Shown here: positions 54,176 through 63,289 of the stretch, piece after piece | Position numbering within the stretch: the stretch's first letter is position 1 | Layout of the letters: every line of letters starts with the position of its first letter | NCBI RefSeq assembly: GCF_024357955.1 | Contig: NZ_JANEYT010000013.1 | Location: 1 to 64,000, forward strand | From: Photobacterium pectinilyticum | GTDB lineage: Bacteria > Pseudomonadota > Gammaproteobacteria > Enterobacterales > Vibrionaceae | Direction: 5' to 3' | DNA length: 64,000 nt | The notes under the pieces: generated by a model | Seen by the model: the letters and a program-made list of their open reading frames with translations, nothing else | What the model was told of the DNA's origin: nothing | The model's database searches: none | Position numbers and translations under genes: made by a program

Positions 54176-56977
54176 ATGAGCGAACTAGTGACTAAGTCGG
54201 AGTCGACAAAAGCTGAGTCGACTCCATCTAGGGTGTCGCAATCCCAACGGGAGCTGATGCTAAAGCGCATGGAGCAAAACCCACAGCGCTTCCAGCAGAT
54301 GGTGATCGAGGAGAGTATGCAGCTCATCCGCGAGACACTGAAACAAGGCAAACTCTCTGCTGAGTTTACCGAGAAACTGTGGCAACTATTGCTTGCTAAC
54401 AATGAACTCAGTGTCGCGTTACAACGCTATTTATGGCGTATTCCACTCAAACAAAAGCGTGCTTTTGTTCAGGCATTGGATACCCATCTATCTGGCCGCT
54501 ACCCTATGTTCAAAGGGCTTTCCGTCGGATGGCCCGGGAGCAACAACATACCGCCATACGTGCGCCCTGCCGAAGAGCGCAACAAAGACTTTGACTTGGT
54601 AAGCCAAGGCTACCTAGGCTACATGGGACTGGGTTATAGCCTGCGCGAAGTCGAATTATTCGTATGGCTAGAAGTGATCCGCGATAAGCAGTGCGAAGAT
54701 CGTCCATGTGAAATCGGCGTTCCGCAGTGCGACCGTAACGGTAACCCAGCAGAAGAAAATGACGGAGGGTGTCCGGTCAAGATCCACATTCCCCAGGTGC
54801 TCAACCTGATGGGTGAAGGCCGCTTTAAAGCCGCATTCGAGCTGGTTCGCGACGCTAACCCGCTGCCGAATGTCACCGGCCGGGTCTGTCCGCAAGAGCT
54901 ACAGTGTCAAGGGGTGTGTACCCATAATGACCGACCAATCGAAATTGGCCAGTTAGAATGGTTCCTCCCCCAGCGAGAGCGCGAGCTATCCAACGGCGAG
55001 CCCCCCAAACCGGCTGACATCAACCCTTGGGTTGCCGCGACCAAGCCACCGGTCGCCATTGTCGGCTCAGGGCCTTCAGGGCTGATCAATGCCTACCTGC
55101 TCGCCAAAGCGGGCTACCCCGTCACGGTGTTCGAGGCATTCCATGTCTTAGGCGGCGTGCTGAGGTACGGGATCCCTGAATTCCGTTTGCCTAACCAATT
55201 GATTGATGATGTGGTCGAGAAAATTAAAGCGCTCGGCGGCCGCTTTGTGGCCAACTACATAGTCGGTAAAACAGCGACGCTTGAAGATCTGAAACGCGCA
55301 GGCTTTACACGTATTTTCGTCGGTACTGGGGCGGGTTTACCGCGCTTTATGAATGTACCCGGCGAGCATTTGCTGAACATTATGTCGGCCAATGAGTTCC
55401 TGACTCGTGTCAACCTAATGCATGCAAACGAACCTGACTACGAAACGCCAATGCCGGATATGGACGGTAAGGAAGTGATGATCATCGGTGGTGGTAACAC
55501 CGCAATGGATGCCGCCCGAACCGCCTGCCGATTGGGTGCTAATGTCACCATTGTCTACCGCCGTACCCAGCAAGAAATGCCAGCTCGTGTCGAGGAGCAA
55601 CACCACGCGCTCGAAGAAGGAGTTGTGCTCAAAGAGCTACGCTCACCTTGCGAATTCAATGGCGATAAGAACCATACCCTGGCCAGTGCCAAACTTGATG
55701 TGATGGCGCTCGGTGAGCCTGACGCCTCAGGCCGGAGACGCCCACAGTCTACCGGTGAATTTGAGCTGATGAAGGTTGATTTTGCCATTATGGCTTTGGG
55801 CAACAGCTCGAACCCAATCGTAAAAGACGCCAACCCAGACTTGAACACCTCCAAGTGGGGCACATTACTGCTCAACAAAGGCTCGCAAGAGACATCACTA
55901 AGCGGTGTCTATAGCGGCGGTGATGCTACCCGTGGTGGTTCTACCGCCATCAAAGCAGCCGGGGACGGACAGGCAGCGGCAAGAGAGATCATGGGGCAAC
56001 TTGATTTCAACACCAAAGAAGTTGAGGGTCTGGTGGCACAAGCCAGTCGATATACTGACATTGGCCAAGCCGCACCTAAAATCGTCAAACGTCGTCAATT
56101 GACCGATGAAATTGTCGAGTTTACCATCACCTCACCGCTGATCGCCCAGTCGGCTAAAGCGGGACAATTTGTCCGGGTACTCGCGGATGAAAAAGGTGAA
56201 TTGATCCCGTTAACCCTCGCAGATTGGGATGCCGAAGCCGGAACCATCGAACTGGTTATTCAGGGGCTGGGTACCAGCTCCAAGCTGATCAACCAAATGC
56301 AAGAAGGTGACTGTTTCGAGGCCATTGCCGGTCCTTTGGGACAAGCAAGCCATGTGGTGAAACACCCTGACAACCAGAGTGTGATTTTCACCGCTGGCGG
56401 GGTTGGCTTACCAGCAGTGTACCCAATAATGCGTGCCCATCTGGAAATCGGTAATAAGGTCACCCTTATCTCTGGTTTCAGAAGCCAAACCCATAGCTTC
56501 TGGACTGCAGAAGGTGACAAGGTGGAGAACCTTCGTGCGGCCTACCCAGAACAACTGGAGGTCGTTTACGCCAGTAATGATGGAACATTAGGTATCGAAG
56601 GGTTTGTGACCAATCCGTTGGAAGAGCGCTTGATACAACATCGAGAAGCGAATGACGCGAATGCCGAGCAAACTATTGCAGAAGTGATCACCATAGGTCC
56701 GCCTATGATGATGCGCGCGGTGAGTGATCAGACCCTAGGCTATGAAGTGCCCTGTGTTGCGAGCCTTAACTCCATCATGGTGGATGCTACCGGTATGTGT
56801 GGCGCGTGTATGGTGCCTGTCATGGAAAATGGCAAGCTGATCCGTAAACACGCCTGTATCGATGGTCCTGAAATCAACAGCCATGTCATCGACTGGGACA
56901 AGTTCTTGCCAAGGTTTAATCAATTTAAACCTCAAGAACGCCAAAGTCAGATAGCACATAAATTGATTGAGGAATAA
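54176..56977 (+). CDS. NfnB-NfnA-like fused NAD(P)H:ferredoxin oxidoreductase
   Basis: The 933-residue protein starts 2 bp after the preceding stop codon. A helical N-terminal region with a Cys set (CEDRPCEIGVPQC near residues 173-185, CPQELQCQGVC near residue 240) matches the Fe-S part of GltD/NfnB. FAD motif VGSGPSGLINAY lies near residue 298, with NAD(P)H motif IGGGNTAMDAA near residue 438. From about residue 625 an NfnA/PyrK-type flavin reductase follows, ending in a [2Fe-2S] site of one Asp and three Cys (DATGMCGAC and ACIDGPE near residues 870-892). It should exchange electrons between NAD(P)H and the clusters of the partner enzyme. Confidence 0.88.
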   Translation: MSELVTKSESTKAESTPSRVSQSQRELMLKRMEQNPQRFQQMVIEESMQLIRETLKQGKLSAEFTEKLWQLLLANNELSVALQRYLWRIPLKQKRAFVQALDTHLSGRYPMFKGLSVGWPGSNNIPPYVRPAEERNKDFDLVSQGYLGYMGLGYSLREVELFVWLEVIRDKQCEDRPCEIGVPQCDRNGNPAEENDGGCPVKIHIPQVLNLMGEGRFKAAFELVRDANPLPNVTGRVCPQELQCQGVCTHNDRPIEIGQLEWFLPQRERELSNGEPPKPADINPWVAATKPPVAIVGSGPSGLINAYLLAKAGYPVTVFEAFHVLGGVLRYGIPEFRLPNQLIDDVVEKIKALGGRFVANYIVGKTATLEDLKRAGFTRIFVGTGAGLPRFMNVPGEHLLNIMSANEFLTRVNLMHANEPDYETPMPDMDGKEVMIIGGGNTAMDAARTACRLGANVTIVYRRTQQEMPARVEEQHHALEEGVVLKELRSPCEFNGDKNHTLASAKLDVMALGEPDASGRRRPQSTGEFELMKVDFAIMALGNSSNPIVKDANPDLNTSKWGTLLLNKGSQETSLSGVYSGGDATRGGSTAIKAAGDGQAAAREIMGQLDFNTKEVEGLVAQASRYTDIGQAAPKIVKRRQLTDEIVEFTITSPLIAQSAKAGQFVRVLADEKGELIPLTLADWDAEAGTIELVIQGLGTSSKLINQMQEGDCFEAIAGPLGQASHVVKHPDNQSVIFTAGGVGLPAVYPIMRAHLEIGNKVTLISGFRSQTHSFWTAEGDKVENLRAAYPEQLEVVYASNDGTLGIEGFVTNPLEERLIQHREANDANAEQTIAEVITIGPPMMMRAVSDQTLGYEVPCVASLNSIMVDATGMCGACMVPVMENGKLIRKHACIDGPEINSHVIDWDKFLPRFNQFKPQERQSQIAHKLIEE

Positions 56978-57443
56978 GCGCCCTATCGGTTTCCTATAAC
57001 CTCGAAAGGATCTCACTGTTTTAAGTGAGATCCTTTTTTATATTGAGTATGGTCGCCTCACCCCTAAAATAAAGCTGTTCATTATCCAAACAACCTGTAT
57101 AGTGTATGAAGTTCTTGTAAATAAGCTGTTAAAGAACAGTCTACTGCAAACCACCTCTCAGTTATCTTTAGATGCCCTTCGTTTAGCGCCTGTGATTGCT
57201 TCATTTATTGTTTTTTAGTGGCATCTCATGCTTGCCAATTGCGTTAATGAAGACTATGAACGACTTAAACAACGGTAACTTTGAAATGGTTTTATGAGGC
57301 TAAAAGCTGCGGTTTAATATCACAAGATAATGTCGGTAATGCTGTGTTTTTCCATAATAAATTTAAGTGCGATGGGGAGATTACACCATTTCTATATTTC
57401 ACCTTTTGTCATTACCATATTACACGAAAGACTTAGGAGTCTG
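56978..57443. other. Intergenic region after the Nfn-like gene
   Basis: Apart from the terminator at its start, no gene was recognised. The rest is AT-rich and should hold the promoter of the small-gene cluster that begins at 57444. Confidence 0.5.
57005..57039 (+). terminator. Strong terminator after the 2-oxoacid oxidoreductase operon
   Basis: GGATCTCACT pairs perfectly with AGTGAGATCC across a six-base loop and is followed by TTTTTTA. It lies about 30 bp past the stop codon at 56977. Confidence 0.93.
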
Positions 57444-57530
57444 ATGTCTAGAAGAACAAGTCGCCAGAGATTCTGGTACAAAAAATCATGTGATGAAAAA
57501 TCACAAATAACCAAAAGAAAGTATGTTTAA
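57444..57530 (+). CDS. Very small basic protein (28 aa)
   Basis: The ATG at 57444 is preceded by a strong TTAGGAG site 5 bases upstream and encodes a 28-residue, Arg/Lys-rich peptide (MSRRTSRQRFWYKKSCDEKS and so on). Its stop codon overlaps the start of the next small gene by 8 bp, which suggests translational coupling. The frame stays open upstream to 57330, but only this start has a ribosome binding site. No family is recognised. Confidence 0.4.
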   Translation: MSRRTSRQRFWYKKSCDEKSQITKRKYV

Positions 57531-57732
57531 AATAGAATTTTATTTAGAGAGCGAAAAAAAATATTGGTCAACAGAAATACACCAATTGAATAGCGATATC
57601 TTACGCCGTCACATTTATCCAAAGATAGACGCTAACCTGTATGACCTCCAGTTCTCATACTCTGAGCCCGATAACCAAGGAAACATCTTGTCAGAGCATG
57701 GCATCAAACTGGGAACCTTTAAAATCACGTAG
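57523..57732 (+). CDS. Small protein of unknown function (69 aa)
   Basis: The 69-residue protein begins FKIEFYLESEKKYWSTEIHQ and contains a Tyr-rich middle and a beta-like C-terminus. It has no signal or membrane segment. Start overlaps the end of a 28-codon frame, and another small gene follows 27 bp later. Function unknown. Confidence 0.55.
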   Translation: MFKIEFYLESEKKYWSTEIHQLNSDILRRHIYPKIDANLYDLQFSYSEPDNQGNILSEHGIKLGTFKIT

Positions 57733-57759
57733 TAATCACTTTTTAATGATGGGGTCAAA

Positions 57760-57897
57760 ATGAAAAAAAGTCAGAAGAAATCATCCAACAAGAAAAACAT
57801 ACCGGTTGAAAACCAGAATAAAAGCGCGAATATGACACGAAGAAAAATTGAAGATATCCTTGATAAGCGCGAGTTTGATAAATTATTCAATATGTAA
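57760..57897 (+). CDS. Small basic protein, PA3496-like (45 aa)
   Basis: A 45-codon frame with a GATGGGG site about 6 bases upstream encodes a Lys-rich N-terminus followed by TRRKIEDILDKREFDKLFNM. The RRKIEDILDKR block resembles the C-terminal signature of the PA3496 family of small, putatively envelope-related proteins, a match made from memory. It is the third member of a small-gene series. Confidence 0.5.
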   Translation: MKKSQKKSSNKKNIPVENQNKSANMTRRKIEDILDKREFDKLFNM

Positions 57898-58085
57898 TTA
57901 CGCTGTCAAATTCCCCCTGCAAAAGGGTTAAAATCACCAACACCAAAACTAATGTCTTTGCATGCAGGCAGACGTTGTCGGTGATCGGAACCCAACCAAG
58001 ACAAACAGATCGGCATTTGCTAGGAACTGCAGCTCAAGCCACTCTGTACTTCAGGATAAGTAAAACTAGAACAGACTACACTTAA

Positions 58086-58245
58086 TACCAACCTACATAA
58101 ATATTTGATCAGTCTTGCTGGTTAAAATCGCTGTTCTCTGCATTAGATATTTTGTAATTAGAGCCACTAGTTACTGCAATATCTGCCTTGATAACAACGA
58201 TTTTTCCAGTGTAAATACTTGATCAACTACTTATCCAGATTGGTA
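58086..58245. repeat. Full-length MITE-like element (160 bp)
   Basis: The ends TACCAACCTACATAA and the reverse complement TACCAATCTGGATAA agree at 12 of 15 positions. The interior contains a long imperfect palindrome (AATCGCTGTT about 58127-58136 against AACAACGATT near 58193-58202) and no open frame. An internally deleted copy in the opposite orientation lies at 9076-9138. It occupies much of the 440-bp gap between the small genes and the GDPD gene. Confidence 0.82.
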
Positions 58246-58338
58246 TAACAGCATTATCCACCTCAGGAGAATGTTTATAAGTGGTTCGAACCATCAACCT
58301 CATCTATATGCTCAATGCATGTCTCGCGTTTTATTTGT

Positions 58339-60222
58339 TTAGAATAACAACCAATGACGCAAGGTGCGGAGTGCGCGCTCGGAAAAATCCATTTCCTCAA
58401 TGACTAACTTGGCATCCAAAGCAAGCTTAGGTTCATCGGTAATAATGCCATCCACACCGAGCAAAAACAGCCGCTGCATGGCCGCGGAATTGTTAACAGT
58501 CCAAACCAATACCTCTTGCTCTCTCTGTTGGATTTCTATAATTCGCCATGCATTTAGCCATTGATCGCTTATCATCAACATATCAACGTCTCTTTCAAGC
58601 TCTGACTCACCAACACTTGCTGCATAGATAAGCGCATAGCGAAGATGTTCAGGGCGAGTAGCCTCCATCTTGCTCATCAGCTTTGCCAGTAACTCTGTAT
58701 CCAGACTCGATACAATCATTGCTTGCTGATAGCTCGGCAGCAATTCAGCCATCGCACTGGCAAGTTCAAAGCGTTGGTTGTAGCGTTTTAATTCAATATT
58801 GAATTCGATTTCATCAGCATAGTCATCTAATAACCGCGTTAGCAAGGGCGGCGGTATGCGGTTGTTTTCCTGATAAGCGGCGACAATTTCTGAATAATTT
58901 GCGTCTTCAACCACCAAAGGCACACCCAGCTTACGGCCTAAATCACGGTCATGAAACACCACGACTTGACCATCTTTGGTGATCTGTACATCAATTTCGG
59001 TGCTTTGGATCCCTAATGAAATAGAATACTGAATGCCCGCTTCACTATTTTCAGGTTGCTCAAAACCACCACCGCGATGGGCGGTGACGTAGCCCGATGT
59101 ATTTGTTTGTAGGTGCCCAACAAAATGGCGGACATCTGAATAACCATTAAAAGCTGCAAATACAATGATCAGTGCCATAACACAGCTAAGCAAAATGCGC
59201 CGCTCTGTACTTTGCATCAGCCCAGCAAAACGATCTTCTTCGTTGACCAATTTAAGGCGTTTGGTTTGCAAGCGCAGCACATAATATTGGCAACTAGCGT
59301 AAATAAATCGGTCAACAAAACTAAGCAGAAACCCGACGCCAATCAGCAGGATTGTAGCAAGCATTAACCAAGGGTATCGCTCAGGATCATAAGTCGCCCA
59401 GTGCAGTACTGGCTCAAGAACAAACAAAATACTCTTCGCGATAATGGCAATGATGGCCGCCCGACTCAATAGCCAAACAATATGCCCCACCACAATATGC
59501 GGATAAACCCCTTGGCTTAAGCGCTGAGATTGTTTGAACAGTTTCCATTGGGAGCAGTTTTGAAAAAGGCTCAACGGTAATGCAAGCCACCAACTTGCCC
59601 AGTAGCGAAGAACCAATAAAACACACGGCAAAGTGAGTAAAACCAGTAAGCCAACAGCAAGCCACAATGAGCTCATTTGATGGCTGAGATAATAATTGAT
59701 ATCCCAATCATTAAGCATCAGCCCGAAGATCCAGCGCCCGCACCAAACCAAGGTAGAAAGCAGTAAACTAATCCCTATCGATTGTGCGAGCACGACTTTC
59801 GCCACCCGAAAACAGCGTTGAAGGATCAGCCCAAAAGTATCCATGATCGACCGCTTACCTACATCTTGCTGGGCAAGCAAGATGCTAATGGTTGAGTGCT
59901 CGACGAAAAAAGCAAAACTCAGCTGAGTAATAAACCATAAACTGAGTAAGAAACCAGCCGGGGAGAGAAAGAAAGCCAGTAACTCCTGATTAGCAATCGC
60001 ACTCACGCCATGAAGCGCCATCAGCTTGGAACTGATCCATATATCAAGAGGAACAAACAGAGTAAGCAGTGCGCACCGCACAAAGAGAAAGCTGGCCAGC
60101 ATCTGCAAGCCACTGGTTTTAAGCCGATGCCATATAAAATATAAAATATGCCGGCCACGATGAAAAATTACGTTACTCAAGAGTCTGTTTCGCCAAGATT
60201 GAATTCTGATCCTATGGGTCAT
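58339..60222 (-). CDS. Membrane-anchored glycerophosphodiester phosphodiesterase
   Basis: The start at MTHRIRIQS gives about 627 residues; a further ATG 20 codons upstream lacks a ribosome binding site. Residues 1 to about 360 contain around seven hydrophobic segments. The C-terminal 250 residues are a GDPD domain: TAHRGGGFEQPENSE near residue 378, STEIDVQITKDGQVVVFHDRDLG and FNIELK, carrying the catalytic His pair and metal-binding Glu/Asp. It hydrolyses glycerophosphodiesters to glycerol 3-phosphate and an alcohol, probably at the membrane surface. Confidence 0.88.
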   Translation of the reverse strand: MTHRIRIQSWRNRLLSNVIFHRGRHILYFIWHRLKTSGLQMLASFLFVRCALLTLFVPLDIWISSKLMALHGVSAIANQELLAFFLSPAGFLLSLWFITQLSFAFFVEHSTISILLAQQDVGKRSIMDTFGLILQRCFRVAKVVLAQSIGISLLLSTLVWCGRWIFGLMLNDWDINYYLSHQMSSLWLAVGLLVLLTLPCVLLVLRYWASWWLALPLSLFQNCSQWKLFKQSQRLSQGVYPHIVVGHIVWLLSRAAIIAIIAKSILFVLEPVLHWATYDPERYPWLMLATILLIGVGFLLSFVDRFIYASCQYYVLRLQTKRLKLVNEEDRFAGLMQSTERRILLSCVMALIIVFAAFNGYSDVRHFVGHLQTNTSGYVTAHRGGGFEQPENSEAGIQYSISLGIQSTEIDVQITKDGQVVVFHDRDLGRKLGVPLVVEDANYSEIVAAYQENNRIPPPLLTRLLDDYADEIEFNIELKRYNQRFELASAMAELLPSYQQAMIVSSLDTELLAKLMSKMEATRPEHLRYALIYAASVGESELERDVDMLMISDQWLNAWRIIEIQQREQEVLVWTVNNSAAMQRLFLLGVDGIITDEPKLALDAKLVIEEMDFSERALRTLRHWLLF

Positions 60223-60557
60223 GATAACACCTGAGTTACCCGGATGCTCAGCATAGAAAAATGAGGCGAGGATAGAACACATAAATATTTAGCAGCGTAT
60301 CACCATGTTTTCGCACTTTTCCATAGCCTTTTCTCTTGTGCCGATAGAGGAACCCTAAAGCTACTGGCTAATATCTAATCAGGGAGCGCTATTTTATGTT
60401 ACAATACGCCGCTTGGGATTGAGCAAAAAGCCATTAATCGCCACAACGGTGTTTTTTATCATATTTGTTTATGTGATGTGGCTAGCCAATCAAGTAGTAA
60501 TTGGATATGGAGTTGGTCCTTATATTCGTTCATTCGGATATGTGAACATAATAATTT

Positions 60558-62162
60558 ATGGGATTTAAATCAAAAAAATACAGTATTGATTCTACTGATT
60601 ATCAAGTTGGTCAAGATAACATCAGTAAATGGGGCATGGATGTCCATAACACAGTTTTCGTAGCCTCACTTGGCTTATCTATTCTCTTCATTGTCACCCT
60701 TCTCGCGTTACCGCCAGCAGATGCAAAAGCAGCTATTGATTCCATTAAGGGTGCAGCGCTGTCAAATTTTGATTTCCTCTTTATGTGGGGAGCCAACATC
60801 TTGTTAGTTTTTGCCATTATTTTAGCGTTTTCACCTTTAGGGAAAATTCGCTTAGGTGGTGAACACACTACTCCAGATTATTCAAAAACATCTTGGATTG
60901 CGATGTTATTTGCTGCAGGTATGGGTATTGGACTCATTTTCTGGGGGGTTGCAGAGCCAACGGCGTTCTTTACCAACTGGTTTGGAACACCACTGAATGC
61001 AGAACCTTATACAGAAGCGGGCCGTGAACTAGCATTAGGTGCAACAATCTTCCACTGGGGCTTACATGCGTGGGCTATCTATGGCATGACCGCACTTAGC
61101 CTTGCCTACTTTGTTTACAATAAAGGGTTACCACTCTCAATGCGCTCTGTGTTCTACCCATTGTTGGGTGATCGAGTTTGGGGCAAAGCGGGTGACGTGA
61201 TTGATGTATTAACGGTATTGGTTACCTTGTTTGGCCTAGCGACATCTCTTGGTTTAGGGGGCGCACAAGCGGCGAGTGGTATCAGCCATGTTTTCGGCAT
61301 GGAAAATACCCTCTACCTTCAGCAGTCCATTATCGTGTTGATTATGGGCCTAGCGATTGTTTCTGTTATGCGTGGCATGGATGGAGGCGTTAAGTTTCTT
61401 AGTAATCTGAATATGGTCATTGCATTTGTATTCCTTGGCCTTATTGCTGTTTTGAATTTCACCACAGTGTTGGATTCTTTGGTTACCGCTGTGACGGGTT
61501 ATGTGAAAAACATTCTTCCGTTAAGTCAAACCTCTGGCCGTGATGATACAACGTGGTTGCACGGTTGGACGGTGTTCTATTGGGCATGGTGGGTAGCGTA
61601 TGCTCCTCTCTTTGGTATGTTCGTAGCACGTATATCTAAAGGGCGTACCGTTCGCGAATTTATTCTTTGTGTATTGCTGATCCCGACGATGGTAACAACG
61701 GCTTGGATGTCAATCTTCGGTGGCGTTGCTATCCAGCAGGTGATCGATAAGGTGGGGCAATTAGGCCTTGATCAAGGCATTGCAGATGTCTCTCTAAGCT
61801 TATTCTATATGTTAGATGCATACCCGTTCGGTAATGCCCTATCCATCATCGCTGTAGTATTGATTATCGTTTTCTTTGTGACAACGTTAGACTCAGGCTC
61901 TATCGTTGTTGATGGCATGACCGCAGGTGGTAAGTTAGATGTACCAGTCAAACAGAAAGTGGTTTGGGCTGTTATCTCTGGTTCTATTGCAATGCTTATG
62001 TTGTGGATTGGCGGTACTGAATCTGTTCAAACTCTGCAATCAATCACCATTATTGCTGCATTGCCGTTTACGATTATTCTTCTCTTTGGCAGTATAAGCC
62101 TGATTAAAGGATTACTGACGGAAGTTGATAAACCTCAGGTATCGACCAACCAAGTTAAATAA
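60558..62162 (+). CDS. BCCT-family betaine/choline/carnitine transporter
   Basis: The 534-residue protein has 12 hydrophobic segments and the BCCT signature WTVFYWAWWVAYAPLFGMF near residue 340, followed by ARISKGRTVREF. The AAGMGIGLIFWGVAEP segment near residue 115 has the glycine-rich pattern of sodium-coupled members such as BetP. It imports a trimethylammonium compound such as glycine betaine, often for osmoprotection in marine bacteria. Substrate is not determined by the sequence. It is followed by a terminator. Confidence 0.93.
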   Translation: MGFKSKKYSIDSTDYQVGQDNISKWGMDVHNTVFVASLGLSILFIVTLLALPPADAKAAIDSIKGAALSNFDFLFMWGANILLVFAIILAFSPLGKIRLGGEHTTPDYSKTSWIAMLFAAGMGIGLIFWGVAEPTAFFTNWFGTPLNAEPYTEAGRELALGATIFHWGLHAWAIYGMTALSLAYFVYNKGLPLSMRSVFYPLLGDRVWGKAGDVIDVLTVLVTLFGLATSLGLGGAQAASGISHVFGMENTLYLQQSIIVLIMGLAIVSVMRGMDGGVKFLSNLNMVIAFVFLGLIAVLNFTTVLDSLVTAVTGYVKNILPLSQTSGRDDTTWLHGWTVFYWAWWVAYAPLFGMFVARISKGRTVREFILCVLLIPTMVTTAWMSIFGGVAIQQVIDKVGQLGLDQGIADVSLSLFYMLDAYPFGNALSIIAVVLIIVFFVTTLDSGSIVVDGMTAGGKLDVPVKQKVVWAVISGSIAMLMLWIGGTESVQTLQSITIIAALPFTIILLFGSISLIKGLLTEVDKPQVSTNQVK

Positions 62163-62212
62163 CCTCCAGCTTAACTAATCACGTTAGTTAATTGCTGAAC
62201 TAGGTTTACAGT

Positions 62213-62252
62213 AAAACTCTCTGGTACTGAGTGCTGGAGAGTTTTAGCTTTT
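62213..62252 (+). terminator. Terminator after the BCCT gene
   Basis: AAAACTCTC pairs with GAGAGTTTT across a 15-base loop and is followed by AGCTTTTT. It lies about 50 bp after the stop codon and just before the convergent carbamate kinase gene. Confidence 0.8.
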
Positions 62253-62265
62253 TGCCCAATAATAC

Positions 62266-63183
62266 CTACACACTCACACAGGTTCCCGCCTTCTCAGCCA
62301 AGACATCTAGCCCTTCTTCCAAGGCGCCAATATAGGCTTTGCCGCCAAACAGAGCAAAGTCTGCTGCCGCTTCGACTTTCGGCCCCATTGACCCTGCCGG
62401 GAATTGGTATTCGCTCAACTGTGTTGGGGTTGCCGCTCGCAGCGCACGCTGGTTCTCAGTGCCCCAATCAAGGTAGACGGCATCGGCATCAGTCAGGATC
62501 AGCAGCTTGTCGGCGTTAAGCTGTTTCGCTAACAAAGTGGCAGACAAATCCTTGTCGATCACCCCTTCTACCCCAGTAAAACCAAAATCTGTTTTACGCA
62601 CAGGGATCCCACCGCCACCGCAGCAAATGACTATCTCACCGGCATTCAACAAGGTTTCTATCGATTTCTTATCAAGAATATTCAGCGGTTTAGGCGATGG
62701 AACAACACGGCGAACGAACTCACCATCACGTTTCATGGTCCAGTTATTCGCTTCAGCTAAGATACCCGCTTCTTCTTCGTTATATACTGGGCCGACGAAC
62801 TTGGTTGGATCCAGCATACTCGGATCGTTTGGATCAACTTCGATGCGGGTCAGCAAGCTGGTGACTTCTTTTTCCGGCATTAAGTTTTGCAGCTCTTGCG
62901 CTAACATATAGCCTATCATGCCTTCACTTTCAGCACCCAGTACATCCAACGGGTAAGGTTGCACCTTATCATAAGCCAGATTTTGTAGTGCCAATAGGCC
63001 CACCTGAGGACCATTACCATGGACAATTGCCACCTGGTATTCCTTGGCAATTTCCGCAATCGCTTTGGCGGCGATCTTAATATTGGCAAGCTGGTTAGTA
63101 AAACTTGGTGCATCGCCACGACGTAACAGCGCATTTCCCCCTAAGGCGACGACGGCAGTACTCTTTTGGGTTGGGGTGTTCAT
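62266..63183 (-). CDS. arcC: Carbamate kinase
   Basis: The 305-residue protein has the amino acid kinase motifs VVALGGNALLRRGD near residue 11, IVHGNGPQVGLL near residue 53 and CCGGGGIPV near residue 193. It transfers phosphate from carbamoyl phosphate to ADP, making ATP. Pairing with the hydantoinase gene immediately upstream resembles hyuA-yqeA of E. coli, so here it probably recovers energy from purine-derived carbamoyl phosphate rather than from arginine. YqeA would be an equally fitting name. Confidence 0.93.
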   Translation of the reverse strand: MNTPTQKSTAVVALGGNALLRRGDAPSFTNQLANIKIAAKAIAEIAKEYQVAIVHGNGPQVGLLALQNLAYDKVQPYPLDVLGAESEGMIGYMLAQELQNLMPEKEVTSLLTRIEVDPNDPSMLDPTKFVGPVYNEEEAGILAEANNWTMKRDGEFVRRVVPSPKPLNILDKKSIETLLNAGEIVICCGGGGIPVRKTDFGFTGVEGVIDKDLSATLLAKQLNADKLLILTDADAVYLDWGTENQRALRAATPTQLSEYQFPAGSMGPKVEAAADFALFGGKAYIGALEEGLDVLAEKAGTCVSV

Positions 63184-63289
63184 AGTAACTCCTTGAATTA
63201 TCGTTGTTGTGGGGCTATCACCCCTCCTCGTTCGGCTATTGTCTAAAACTGGCTCTTCTCTTGAGCTATTTCTCTTGAGCTAATTAGGT

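Noticed and set aside
57330..57443. Upstream extension of the 28-residue frame
   Set aside because: The extension has no ribosome binding site, whereas the ATG at 57444 has a strong one.
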